Assembly (NCBI GenBank): GCA_025399215.1
Contig: MU621393.1
Location: 1-20,224, forward strand
From: Globomyces pollinis-pini
Lineage: Eukaryota > Chytridiomycota > Chytridiomycetes > Rhizophydiales > Globomycetaceae
DNA length: 20,224 bases
Direction: 5' to 3'
Of the stretch, positions 10,182-18,918 are shown piece by piece; the first letter of the stretch is position 1, and each line of letters starts with the position of its first letter. The position numbers and the translations under genes were made by a program. Below the pieces are notes generated by a model, which was given only the letters and a program-made list of their open reading frames with translations, ran no database searches and was not told where the DNA came from.

Positions 10182-12650
10182 CTAATTCCATTTACGTGAT
10201 TGTGGTCTGTATCCATCCGGTTTGGGAGTAGATACTGGTGGATAAGTTGTATTGGGATATTGTTGAGCTGTATTATATTGTGGTGGTGGATAAGTTGAAT
10301 TGTAATTCGGTTTGTAGGATGGGTTTTGAGCATACATACTCTGTTGTTTAGGGGGTGAGTTGGTTTGTGGTATTGTATAAGCTGTGGTTGGAACATATGA
10401 TTTTTGAGCACCACCCAATATGCTCTGCAGAGCACTTATCGCTGAAGCAACGGGTTGAGGCTGTACAGAAGGAATGACTCCTTTATTAGATAAGGATAAA
10501 AGGGAATTCATTAAATTTGATGGAATATCGATTATTGGTGCAACAACTTTGCCAAATGGCCAAGATATAGGCTGAACATTGCTATTGGCCTCTACGACTT
10601 GCGGTTCGGCTGGGGAATATGGGATATCTTTCAAATGTATATAAATAACACTCAAAGTGGTTTTTTCACGTGCCTCTTGTATATCGGATTCTTTAGATAT
10701 GACTTTGGGGAACTTGAGTCCAGCAACACCTTTGAAAGAATTAAATATAGAAACAATCTTACGTTTTGGGACAGTCCAGGTTAGAGTTTCAAGCTCCTGT
10801 AGTCGCTTTGTTCGGCTATCAAGCTAAATATAAGTGAAAAGGTTTATCTTACAGGTGGTCTTATTATATCTTCGATATTGAAATACCGAGTTTCAGTGAT
10901 AGTCTCTCTAAATCGCACAGACTTCTTTTTCTTCCCATCCTTTCCTAGAGATGTGGATGGTTTTGGTTCATCAGGTATACTAGCAGTTTCATCCAAACTG
11001 GATTTGCGAGATGCACTTTCAAAAGCATGATCCAGTAAATTGGATAATGGTGTGCCTTGGCTACTTGGTGCGGATTTTTTCGGGGCAGGTATAAAAGCAG
11101 ATCTGGCTTTCGGTTGTACAGCAGGGGTAGATAATGATTTAAATAGATCCATATTAACAACTGCTGTTTTCTTCTCTTCAATTTTTTGTTTCTTTGGAAT
11201 AGCATCAATAGAGTTCGCACGTGGACGCTTATTAGATTCCAATGTCAGTTTATCAGCTTTTTCTTTATCTTCTTTTGCTTTCGCTTGTATCGCCGTCAAC
11301 CGAGTCCATTCGTCAAAAATTTTCTGAGCAAGAGCAACAGATTCTGATAATCAATATCGTGAAACAAATTACCTTTGGATTCACTCTTCAATTCTTTCTT
11401 TACAAATTTTCCAAGTTGCAACTTTTTAAAGATCTGATAATCAAATGGTAATTTTTCAATAACTTTCAGCATCTTTAAAGTGAATCCTTCGGATTTCAAA
11501 GGAATAAACTTTTCTGATGACCAAAGGTTGATAATCGCAAGTCCTTTGGTTCTAGTAAACGCGAATCGAATCTGATCATCAGACCTCAAAATAATATCAC
11601 ACATGTACTGCCGTTCTACTTCGGTCTTACATTCGTTCATTATTCTCGCGAATGGTTTTACTTGCGATTGGTCATATAGACAGTCTTTGCCATTTAACAA
11701 CTCCCGTATTTGTACAGATAAGGGCTTGGTATCTTTATCTTTTGTTACAGTTTCAACTTTTGAATTTGTCTCATCTAGATAGAATATTAGATATTAGCAC
11801 AAATTTACCTGTAGAGTCTTGTATTGATGGTGGAGAATCTACCGACTGATCTACAACCATCTTTGAGTTTTGATGGATAAAGTTTGTCATAGTCGATGGC
11901 GGATAGACTCCAATCTCATTCTTTGGAAGGCTCAAAGAGGTAGAGTTGTGTAAATTGGGCAAAGCCATAAAGTTTGAGGTATTAGCTGTGAATGCATTAT
12001 TCATATTCATTTTAACATCATTTAAGGCAAAATTATCACTGACAGAGTTACTTTGAGTATCTGCTGATAATTCAGAAACAGACTCATCACTGATTATAGA
12101 TCCATTTTGTAAACCGTTAGATCCCATGTTAATCGACCCATTAGGGGCTAACAACTGACTCATCAATAAATTGTTATCGTTAAATGAGTTTGAAGAATAA
12201 GGAGCCAAGTAAAAAGGATAACCATTAGAAAGATAATTTTGTTGTGATAGAGCAAAACTGTGCATTTGTTGTTGAGATATAGTGTTCAATTGATTTTGAA
12301 GAGGATAGGCGGTAGGATCTACAAGAATTAGTTGAATAAATGAGCTACTGTTAGTTGCATCTGTATCTCTTCTTTTTCTTCTTCGAAACCAATTAGACAC
12401 CTGAGAATTAGAACAGTGAATAAGATTACTTGAGTTCCAGTGAGAGTAGGAGTTAAAGATTCCCCTACAGCTCTACATTGTTCTGAAGTAGGGTTTGAGT
12501 TATTTGAGTAGTAATTTTCCAACTCCTTTACTTGAGAAGGAGAGAATTGTTTTCTTCTAGAAGCTATTTATAAATAAGAGAGATTTATAAAGTACCATCA
12601 TTAATCATTTCAGTATTTTGAAATTGACTCAGAGTAGATTGCATTGTCAT
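10182..12650 (-). CDS. PNUTS: homeodomain protein with PNUTS/Ppn1-like PP1-targeting architecture
   Basis: Exons 12596-12650, 12430-12563, 11809-12400, 11373-11774, 10853-11343 and 10182-10823 join to 771 aa. Domains in order: a homeodomain at ~19-76 (RRKQFSPSQVKELENYY ... VSNWFRRRKRRD); an Asn/Ser/Gln-rich linker; a TFIIS N-terminal (LW/TND) helical bundle at ~285-410 (LKVIEKLPFDY, LGKFVKKELK, VALAQKIFDEW); Lys-rich stretches; a PP1-docking RVxF motif KSVRF at 535-539 followed by RYFNIED; then LTWTVP and KESDIQEAREKTTLS with IPYSPAEP, which parallel the segment after the PP1 site in animal PNUTS; and a Pro/Tyr/Gln-rich tail. PNUTS/Ppn1 bring PP1 to RNA polymerase II at transcription ends. 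Plant LUMINIDEPENDENS also pairs a homeodomain with this bundle. The residue at the usual Asn51 is Arg. The start is the first Met; a second lies two codons on. Confidence 0.85.
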
Positions 12651-13329
12651 ATAATAATTAGTGTGAATTATATATTCTCAGTAGAGTACGTTATGTTTTA
12701 GTACAATAAATTAGAGACAGAATTTCCTTAACAAACTTTTTTGAAAAATAAAATGAAAAGAAATGAAATGAGAAAAAACAATGACAATGACCAAGCCACA
12801 AAGCCACTCCAATCAAATGATCAATTCATCTGTTAAACACCGTGTATATCAAGTGAATAGAATGTATATGTATACCATGTATGAATATCAAGCTAATAGA
12901 TTGTATATCGTGTATGTATATCGTAGTTAGTAGAATGTATTGTTTGTTTAGATATACTACTATTAATTAGCACGTATGATTGTATATCAAATTGATATCA
13001 CGTAATGTTTGTATATCAATAATGATAAATCATATCTATGGTAATGATAGCTAGTACATTGAATCCTGTTAATTGAAGTTGTATTGACCATCTGTACAAA
13101 ACTTTAATCCTACTACTGCAACATAAAAGTTGGAATCTACAAGAGAAAACTCTAATGAAACCAAAGCATTTGCAGTATGTTAATAGTAATAAAATGTCAC
13201 TAACAATCACCAATCACCACCATACCAACTTCAACAGTCTATTGAATGAGCAACTCGCATGAGATTCCATTCATTTGTTTGTCCAGAGACAGTTTTGAAA
13301 ATTAACTTTAACCAATTCAGACATCCACC
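12651..13329. promoter_or_regulatory. divergent intergenic region, homeodomain gene / MutL gene
   Basis: No gene is seen in these 679 bp. The region is very AT-rich and should hold both promoters. It includes a degenerate repeat array at about 12840-13030, and short CAATCACCA copies at 13204-13218 just upstream of the MutL gene. Confidence 0.55.
12840..13030. repeat. degenerate GTATATC-rich repeats
   Basis: Words such as TGTATATC, AATATCAAG, TAATAGA and GTATGTATATC recur. Two longer segments, near 12844-12882 and 12883-12920, align imperfectly (xATATCAAGxxAATAGAxTGTATAT). The copies have drifted and there is no exact period. It could be an old minisatellite or simply A/T-biased sequence. Confidence 0.5.
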
Positions 13330-15434
13330 ATGATCGCAAAGTTAATCAAGTTGGATGTTCAATCTCAACTGAAGATAGCAAATAATCAAGCAATTCTGAC
13401 CCCTGATAAGGCAATAAAGGAGCTGATTGAGAATTCTTTGGATGCAAATTCAACACAGATATTGGTATCTATCAAGAACAGTGCTTTAGATTCAATCATC
13501 ATCAAAGATGATGGGTCTGGAGTATCCCCATCAAACTGTCTTCTGATGGGATTGCCATATTCAACATCAAAGATTGCAAAATTCGATGATATCCATTCTA
13601 TCAGCACATACGGATTCAGAGGTAAACTATTCTGGAATTAATTAAAATGCAGGTCAGGCATTAAATGCAATCAGATTGCTATCTCGGAAGATTACATTTT
13701 CTACTCGAACTGTTGAAGATAAAATAGGAAGAGTCTACAATTTAAACTGTGACAAGGAAGCAGTTGAAGAAGCTGGATTTAAAGCAATGTCTACTGGTAC
13801 TATAATTCAGATTGAAGGCCTCTTTGAAAAGACTCCAGTGCGACGACAGGTTCCTATCAATTTTAACCTTTAGATATATCAAAAGCAAAGTAACGTAATC
13901 TGCAAGAATATTCGAGAATTGATTATCAAGTACTCTTTGATACATTTCAAAAAACGATTCTTTCTCAAAATAGATAACTCTCCAGCGTTAAATCTGAATA
14001 TCAATAGTTCTAATAGTTTATTCGACGCATTAAGGACACATTATACCAATAATTGCACATCCAAATTGTCATATTTCGAATTCAACGAACCATCTGCTAC
14101 ATTCCAATTTCAACTCATCATTCCCAATGAAGCACATAGTACGTTCTAAATTTCTAAATCATAGAGTCGTCAGTCGATCTTTGGAGAAGCAAACCAGATC
14201 GTACTCATGTGTTTGTAAACAATCGTCCAATACAAGAATCGATGTTTAAAAAATTCCTAAAGGAGATGCAAGTTTTATGTCATTCGGAGGCTTCTACGAA
14301 AAGATATCCACTCATGGTGCTGAATGTTATCGTGCCAGTAAAAGATACTGATGGTAAATTGAAAAATCTAATTTTCACTAGTCAATATTGAACCTGACAA
14401 ATCTAGGGTGGAAATTGATCAAATAGATGATATTATTAACCAGTACCGATAAATTGATTTAATTGATTGCTAGATTATCAAACACAATACAGTTGCATTA
14501 TCGATCACCAGTTCTTCATGCGGCTGATATAGTACCCGAAGACATAGTATCGATATCAAGCAGCCAGAAGAGTGACATTCAATATATCAGCACTCATTCA
14601 AAGTGTGATAACAGTCAAAGCCAATCCACCATATCAGATGCGCTTGTCCCACAATCCTCTTCCACCACGACAACAATTTCCAAAGAGTTGAACAGTGTTC
14701 ATGATATCACACATTTAAATGTTCAACTCTCTAATTCTTCAGATATACCGGAAATCCTACCACCAAGTAACCCAGCAATTGATTGCCAACTATTGTCTCA
14801 ATCCTCAGCATTTGCTAACCGTTCACAAACGCGTCCAAAGAGCCCTATCATTTCCTTTTCTAAACCGACTCTCAAAAGTAAAAGAGACACACCAAAGCCT
14901 TTAAAGCTATTTCATCCCATTAGCACATCTAGCGATAAAACAACTCGTTTGGAAAGTTCTAAAGAGAAAAACAACGTTATATCTAGCTCTCAACAAAGTA
15001 CCAGCACGATAAAAAAGTATCAACCAACGCTAAATCAACTAATCCTAAATAAGCGCAAGAAAATTGCAGTGGAAGAAAAATCAAAAGCTTATTTGTTACA
15101 ATTGACCAAAAACCATCAAAGTACCATACCTGTCGATATGAGTAGAATAAGAAAAATCAATGAACAACCAAATAACGTATCCCACAGTTTCCCAACTACT
15201 ATCATTGGTCAAATCCAAACAGAATCCACAGAATCTTTATGGGTAGGTTCTGATGGACATGATTTCTTTATCTTTGATCAGAATCGTATATCTGAACACC
15301 AAACTACTAGTCAATTAACACTCTCTCCTTTTGATATGGTATCAAATGAATTACAGAATGTGATTGAAAAAAATAGTTTGAAAACTTGTTTGCATGGGAA
15401 ACCGTTGTGGTTGAAACTAAAGGGTAAATCATGA
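13330..15434 (+). CDS. PMS1: MutL-family mismatch repair protein (PMS1-like) with a shortened C-terminal domain
   Basis: Exons 13330-13621, 13653-13849, 13874-14138, 14165-14353, 14382-14442 and 14474-15434 give 654 aa; introns are 31, 24, 26, 28 and 31 nt. The GHKL ATPase is at the N-terminus: KELIENSLDA with Glu31 and Asn35, then DDGSG at 60-64 (usually DNGxG), TSKI, and YGFRGQAL at 94-101 (usually GFRGEAL). Next come TPVRRQ and HVFVNNRPIQ. A Ser/Thr-rich linker runs from ~340 to 575. The C-terminal part starts with IIGQI at 578, has FDQNR where endonuclease-type MutLs have DQHA, and reaches a CLHGKP motif at 640-645, equivalent to C.HGRP. That leaves about 65 residues where family members have well over 150. 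Without the endonuclease motif it resembles human PMS1 or yeast Mlh2 more than yeast Pms1. MLH3-type is a weaker alternative. Confidence 0.8.
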
Positions 15435-15439
15435 GTATA

Positions 15440-15500
15440 AATAAACAAAAATTTGCATATAATTTAAAGAAACGACGTTCAAATCGTAGTTTTATTTATT
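15440..15500. terminator. overlapping poly(A) signals of two convergent genes
   Basis: AATAAA on the plus strand at 15440-15445 starts six bases after the MutL stop. On the minus strand, AATAAA at 15491-15496 and 15495-15500 overlaps the last codons and stop of the carboxypeptidase. The two stop codons are only 57 bp apart, so the transcripts probably overlap. Confidence 0.5.
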
Positions 15501-16933
15501 TTGCATACTGATTTTGGTAATTTCTTGAGACATAGCAATGACACCCGCAACCATTTCTTCACCACTAGGTACAATGAATTTGGGTGGTAACAAAAACCCA
15601 TAGCTACCCGTATCACGTAATTCAATACCATACGTGAATGGAACTCCACCTTTTGTATATGCCCAATCCACACTATTACCACTTGCTAACAAATTAGATG
15701 TATGTATAGAAAGCACCTTGATAAATGATTCGACAAATAGATCCGACTTTGAAAGCAGTTCCATGTACGTTTTTCACCGCTTTACTGGCAACATTACCCA
15801 CTCGATGTAAATCAGATTCCGTTTTGGCATGTTTATTGCAATCGTCACCAAAAGGATACATCCATAACAATCCATATGCATGGAAATCTGGATCAATGAG
15901 TTAAACAAATGATACCAATATACGCAATCAAATGAGGTGATCGAGATAGAATGTAATTGGAAATGGCAGTAGTTTCAGGAGCAGAAAAAGGCTTTGCACC
16001 ATAATAAGCATCTGAACAAGGATTAGATGAAGCTCCAGGTCGACCCCAAGAATAATCCTATCACAATCAATCTATAAAAAATAGATACCCAATTCCGATT
16101 GATATCAGTTCCAATACAAAAGAAATTTGTTGGTACTCTATTCTTTCTCCACATTCGATTCTCATTATGTGAAAAAGCATATCCATCACTAACCATGAAT
16201 AATAATTGATATTACACGTTGAAAACTGGAATGATATCAAAACTATTATCATTCAATAATTGAGTAATCACATCATCTTTGCCATATTCAATTAAAAAAG
16301 TTGTAGCAAGGTATTGTAACATTGCAGGGCCGATCCATTCTCGAGCATGGATAGAACCATGGAATAAATATTCTTTTGGATGGATTACAGTTGAATTCTT
16401 TACATGGATTTTAATCCCACGAATAGGTCTTTTTTCGTATGATTGTCCGATTTCAAATGGTTCAATTAAATGTGGATAAGCAAGAATTAAACTATCCATA
16501 TAGTCATAAATTTCTTCAATAGTATGATATTTGGATAAATAATGATCTGGATCGGATGATTTTGGGATTGTATTATCAAATGGTTTGGTATCAATCATGT
16601 TATTGGCATAAATCTGTTGATCAATTGAATCCTGTAAATTATCAATTTTAACATGATATTTCAAATGGGATCGTTTCAACATACGATCCACTTTGGATTG
16701 TTTGGTTTTAGACACGCTGAATTGAACCATTCCTTGATGAACAGTATTCCAGATATCAATAAGTGCCAACTATGGAGTTATTGTGATCAACAATTTACAT
16801 GTTCTAATTGATGGAGTGTATTTGCTTCTTCTTGTTTTTGGATGTATACTTCCCATACTTGATGATCTTCAAAACTGACCCTGGAGGAGACTGAAATCAA
16901 TAAAATCAGACACTGGATAATGTTGAATAGCAT
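15492..16933 (-). CDS. secreted M14A zinc metallocarboxypeptidase (carboxypeptidase A-like)
   Basis: Exons 16799-16933, 16216-16769, 16089-16188, 15916-16057, 15717-15887 and 15492-15685 give 431 aa. Introns are 29, 27, 31, 28 and 31 nt. Exon 1, starting at the Met at 16933, encodes a hydrophobic signal peptide ([17 protein letters not shown]), so the protein enters the secretory route. A propeptide follows. Catalytic residues are complete: zinc ligands His186 and Glu189 in HGSIHAREW, His313 in DFHAYG, substrate-binding Arg261 in INRNW, Tyr366 in IYQASG, and the general base Glu389 in ELRDTG. Val373 in the NSVDWAY stretch, where carboxypeptidase A has Ile and B has Asp, points to hydrophobic C-terminal residues as substrates. 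It releases single C-terminal amino acids from peptides. It is likely digestive or wall/host-protein related in an absorptive fungus (inference). The gene faces the MutL gene tail to tail. Confidence 0.92.
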
Positions 16934-17504
16934 TATTGAATATTGATTGGTCAAGTCTTTGCAAGGGTATTTGACTTCTGGCTCTGGATCTATCGCATGA
17001 TGTCTTTCACAGACATTTCAAGTTTATCCATTGTAGACTAATATGTTATTTAGTTCATAGTTGACTAATATGTATTATATTCTGAATTCTATACAATCGT
17101 TAAGTATAGCACTCAAACTTGTGAAGGCTATCGTCTTTCTCTGCAATTTACTTGTTGTTTTTCAAGTTGTTTATATCATTAGTTCTGATATTTCAGATCT
17201 ATTCTATTTGGTTCAGAGAATGCATTTTCAAATGTTACACTGCCAATTTCATTTTCTCGTACCGATCCACTGTAGGTATTTTCGCAATTGGTCAGAGACA
17301 ATCATACCAATCTCTGAATCCTTAATTGAAGGTAATTCTATCTTTACTATTTATATAAAACAAGAATGAGGATATTAATCTTGCATCCAAGCAACCGGGG
17401 TTTGAACAATCACTTAACAAATTAAAGAGCAACAATATGAGGTTATAAATCAAGTATATATTTGAAAATTTTAAAATAAAAAAGATCATTTTATAAAAAA
17501 ACAA
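16934..17504. other. unresolved 571-bp stretch between the carboxypeptidase and NDUFA4-type genes
   Basis: This is partly the carboxypeptidase promoter. On the plus strand an open frame of about 100 codons (17061-17369) is hydrophobic at its start. A separate 28-codon open segment follows at 17365-17448 (NEDINLASKQPGFEQ...), flanked by a possible 33-nt intron (17332-17364) and by AATAAA at 17475-17480. The two parts do not join in frame across that intron, because a stop arises. On the minus strand a segment near 17174-17268 reads RENEIGSVTFENAF but lacks a clear start. I cannot build a gene that holds together on either strand. Confidence 0.3.
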
Positions 17505-17747
17505 TTATAAACGATCGCGTTTCCAGTTTTCTTCAAAAGCACCGGTAGGGTTATACAATTTAGTGGTTTGATTTGGACGAACGGATTCCCAAGGAGTAGG
17601 GTTATTCTTCTTATCAAAGACATTATCTGGGTTTTGAATCATATGAGCACAGTAATAACCACCAGCAGCACAAGCGAAAGCGACGAAACCGAAAATTGGG
17701 TAGACACCAGTTGGAATTTTAGAAGGAGTTAAACCGTATTTGCCCAT
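17505..17747 (-). CDS. NDUFA4: NDUFA4/COXFA4 (MLRQ-type) small mitochondrial inner-membrane subunit
   Basis: Single exon, 80 aa. After a short N-terminus it has one membrane segment (~14-35, VYPIFGFVAFACAAGGYYC), then NPDNVFDKKNNPTPWESV, which matches the family pattern NPDV.WDRKNNPEPWN, and a charged C-terminus. The family was first assigned to complex I and is now placed with cytochrome c oxidase. The size is normal. There is no cleavable presequence, as usual for this family. It is one of the few intronless genes in the window. It is divergently arranged with the small membrane protein gene at 18292. Confidence 0.85.
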   Translation of the reverse strand: MGKYGLTPSKIPTGVYPIFGFVAFACAAGGYYCAHMIQNPDNVFDKKNNPTPWESVRPNQTTKLYNPTGAFEENWKRDRL

Positions 17748-18291
17748 TTAAAAAATTAGATGGAAAAAAATCCAATTAAATTCTTTTTTTTAAACAAGAT
17801 TCGAAACGGAACTGGAACACGCCACTTTGTTCCAAAACAACGTTCAGAGACCAATTTGGAAAGAGGAGAGTCTGAAAGAGTTTCAAAAGTGGAAAAGGAT
17901 GCATTCAGAGATGCTTAGTCAAGTATAATATAATACCATGGAATGAGTTGATTACACGGACGTGTTCCTATTTTGTCGGATCGTGTCAACTGTCGCGAAA
18001 ACTAGATTTGTCATGTGAAATCGAAAATTAAATGACCAACACAAATTAAAACACCGCTTCATCATTCTTGAAACTAAACATTCAAATCTACAAAAAAAAA
18101 AGAGTGATGAAAGAATCATTTGGGTCCAGTTTGTGATTAGGGAAATGAACTGGATTGAAACTCTCTCTTTCAGAGGAAAGAACCCAAGGCTCACGAACCT
18201 ATAAGCCTTGGAAAAGACAATCAAACACCACCTTTCTTTAACATTATAAAGCTCAATTAAGCCTTGGAAGAAACGACAATCAATTTACTTT
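17748..18291. promoter_or_regulatory. divergent intergenic region, NDUFA4-type / BRI3-like
   Basis: I see no convincing gene in these 544 bp. A 90-codon minus-strand open frame at 17952-18224 is Phe/Arg-rich, lacks any family resemblance and covers the repeated AAGCCTTGG motif, so I treat it as chance. No tRNA-like fold was found. Confidence 0.5.
18184..18267. repeat. AAGCCTTGG motif: inverted pair plus a direct copy
   Basis: CCAAGGCT at 18184-18191 and AGCCTTGG at 18204-18211 form a perfect 8-bp inverted repeat with a 12-nt loop. AAGCCTTGG recurs at 18259-18267. The two direct copies are each followed by GAAA-like sequence and GACAATCAA. The last copy ends 24 bp before the start codon at 18292, so it lies in the promoter or leader. 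Confidence 0.7.
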
Positions 18292-18591
18292 ATGAATCAA
18301 AACTCTCGTCAACCTCCATATATCAAACAACTGCCAGCAACAACACAATCACGGCCAACAACTCACTGTAATCACCAATGGTCACAGCCATATTATCCTT
18401 TATGTGCTTGGATTTGGTGTGTTACTGGTATAGGTATTCTATGCTGTTTACGTATGAAAGTGAGAACGTGTAGTATATGCCATGAAGATTGTGACGTTGA
18501 TAATGGCCAAGATGTTCCATTAGATTCGAGTTCATATCGAACTGGATTTGCTATTGGTGCTGTGAGTGAAGTCATTCATAATCGACACTAG
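18292..18591 (+). CDS. small BRI3/LITAF-like membrane zinc-ribbon protein
   Basis: Single exon, 99 aa. A Pro/Gln/Thr-rich N-terminus is followed by a cysteine/histidine knuckle (HCNHQW, ~26-31). Then comes a hydrophobic stretch (YYPLCAWIWCVTGIGILCC, ~34-52), a basic RMKVR segment, and a second knuckle CSICHEDC. The pattern of two metal-binding knuckles flanking a hydrophobic hairpin, with GILCCLRMKVRTCSIC, resembles brain protein I3 and the wider LITAF group, which sit on the cytosolic face of endosomal membranes. The first knuckle is not a clean CxxC, so the assignment is tentative. The open frame starts 24 bp after the third AAGCCTTGG motif. Confidence 0.5.
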   Translation: MNQNSRQPPYIKQLPATTQSRPTTHCNHQWSQPYYPLCAWIWCVTGIGILCCLRMKVRTCSICHEDCDVDNGQDVPLDSSSYRTGFAIGAVSEVIHNRH

Positions 18592-18918
18592 TCCATTGTT
18601 TTTTAGTAAACGCTCAATATCTTCTTGATCTTTTGTACATAGTGGTGTTTTAATAAATCAAGTAGGTATTTAAAGTTAGTTATACATTATTCAAATTAAG
18701 GTTATTAAGTGGAATGAACCAACATTTTGAAAACCATTCAACAAATATGTGCTGTCAAACTCATAAGGGATGCAGATCAGATCAGTGGCTAAGTAGAACC
18801 AGGCACAGATCAATAGCTAATAACAACAAGTACATTATAGTAGAATATTCAACATTTAACGAAACTAATTACTATTTATTTATAAGTAGGTATAATACAC
18901 AAAGAGTTATTTAGAACA
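18592..18918. other. intergenic region between convergent genes
   Basis: No gene recognised in these 327 bp. A 66-codon plus-strand open frame at 18714-18914 is Asn/Thr/His-rich and shows no family signature. AATAAA on the minus strand at 18875-18880 is a good poly(A) signal for the SH3 protein gene. Confidence 0.5.

Noticed and set aside
13204..13228. CAATCACCA-type short repeat before the MutL gene as a defined operator
   Set aside because: Only two or three short copies; too little to separate from chance.
16067..16252. Separate 61-codon minus-strand protein
   Set aside because: It is an off-frame reading of carboxypeptidase exon 3 and its two introns.
17380..17430. tRNA-like B-box (GTTCAAAC context, minus strand)
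   Set aside because: Flanking bases do not form a T-arm stem and no D-arm or anticodon arm can be placed.
17952..18224. 90-codon minus-strand open frame in the promoter region
   Set aside because: Composition is biased, no family resemblance, no poly(A) signal fitting it, and it covers the AAGCCTTGG repeats.
18714..18914. 66-codon plus-strand open frame between the BRI3-like and SH3 genes
   Set aside because: Asn/Thr-rich with no domain; it overlaps the likely 3' end of the SH3 gene. A real short gene cannot be excluded.
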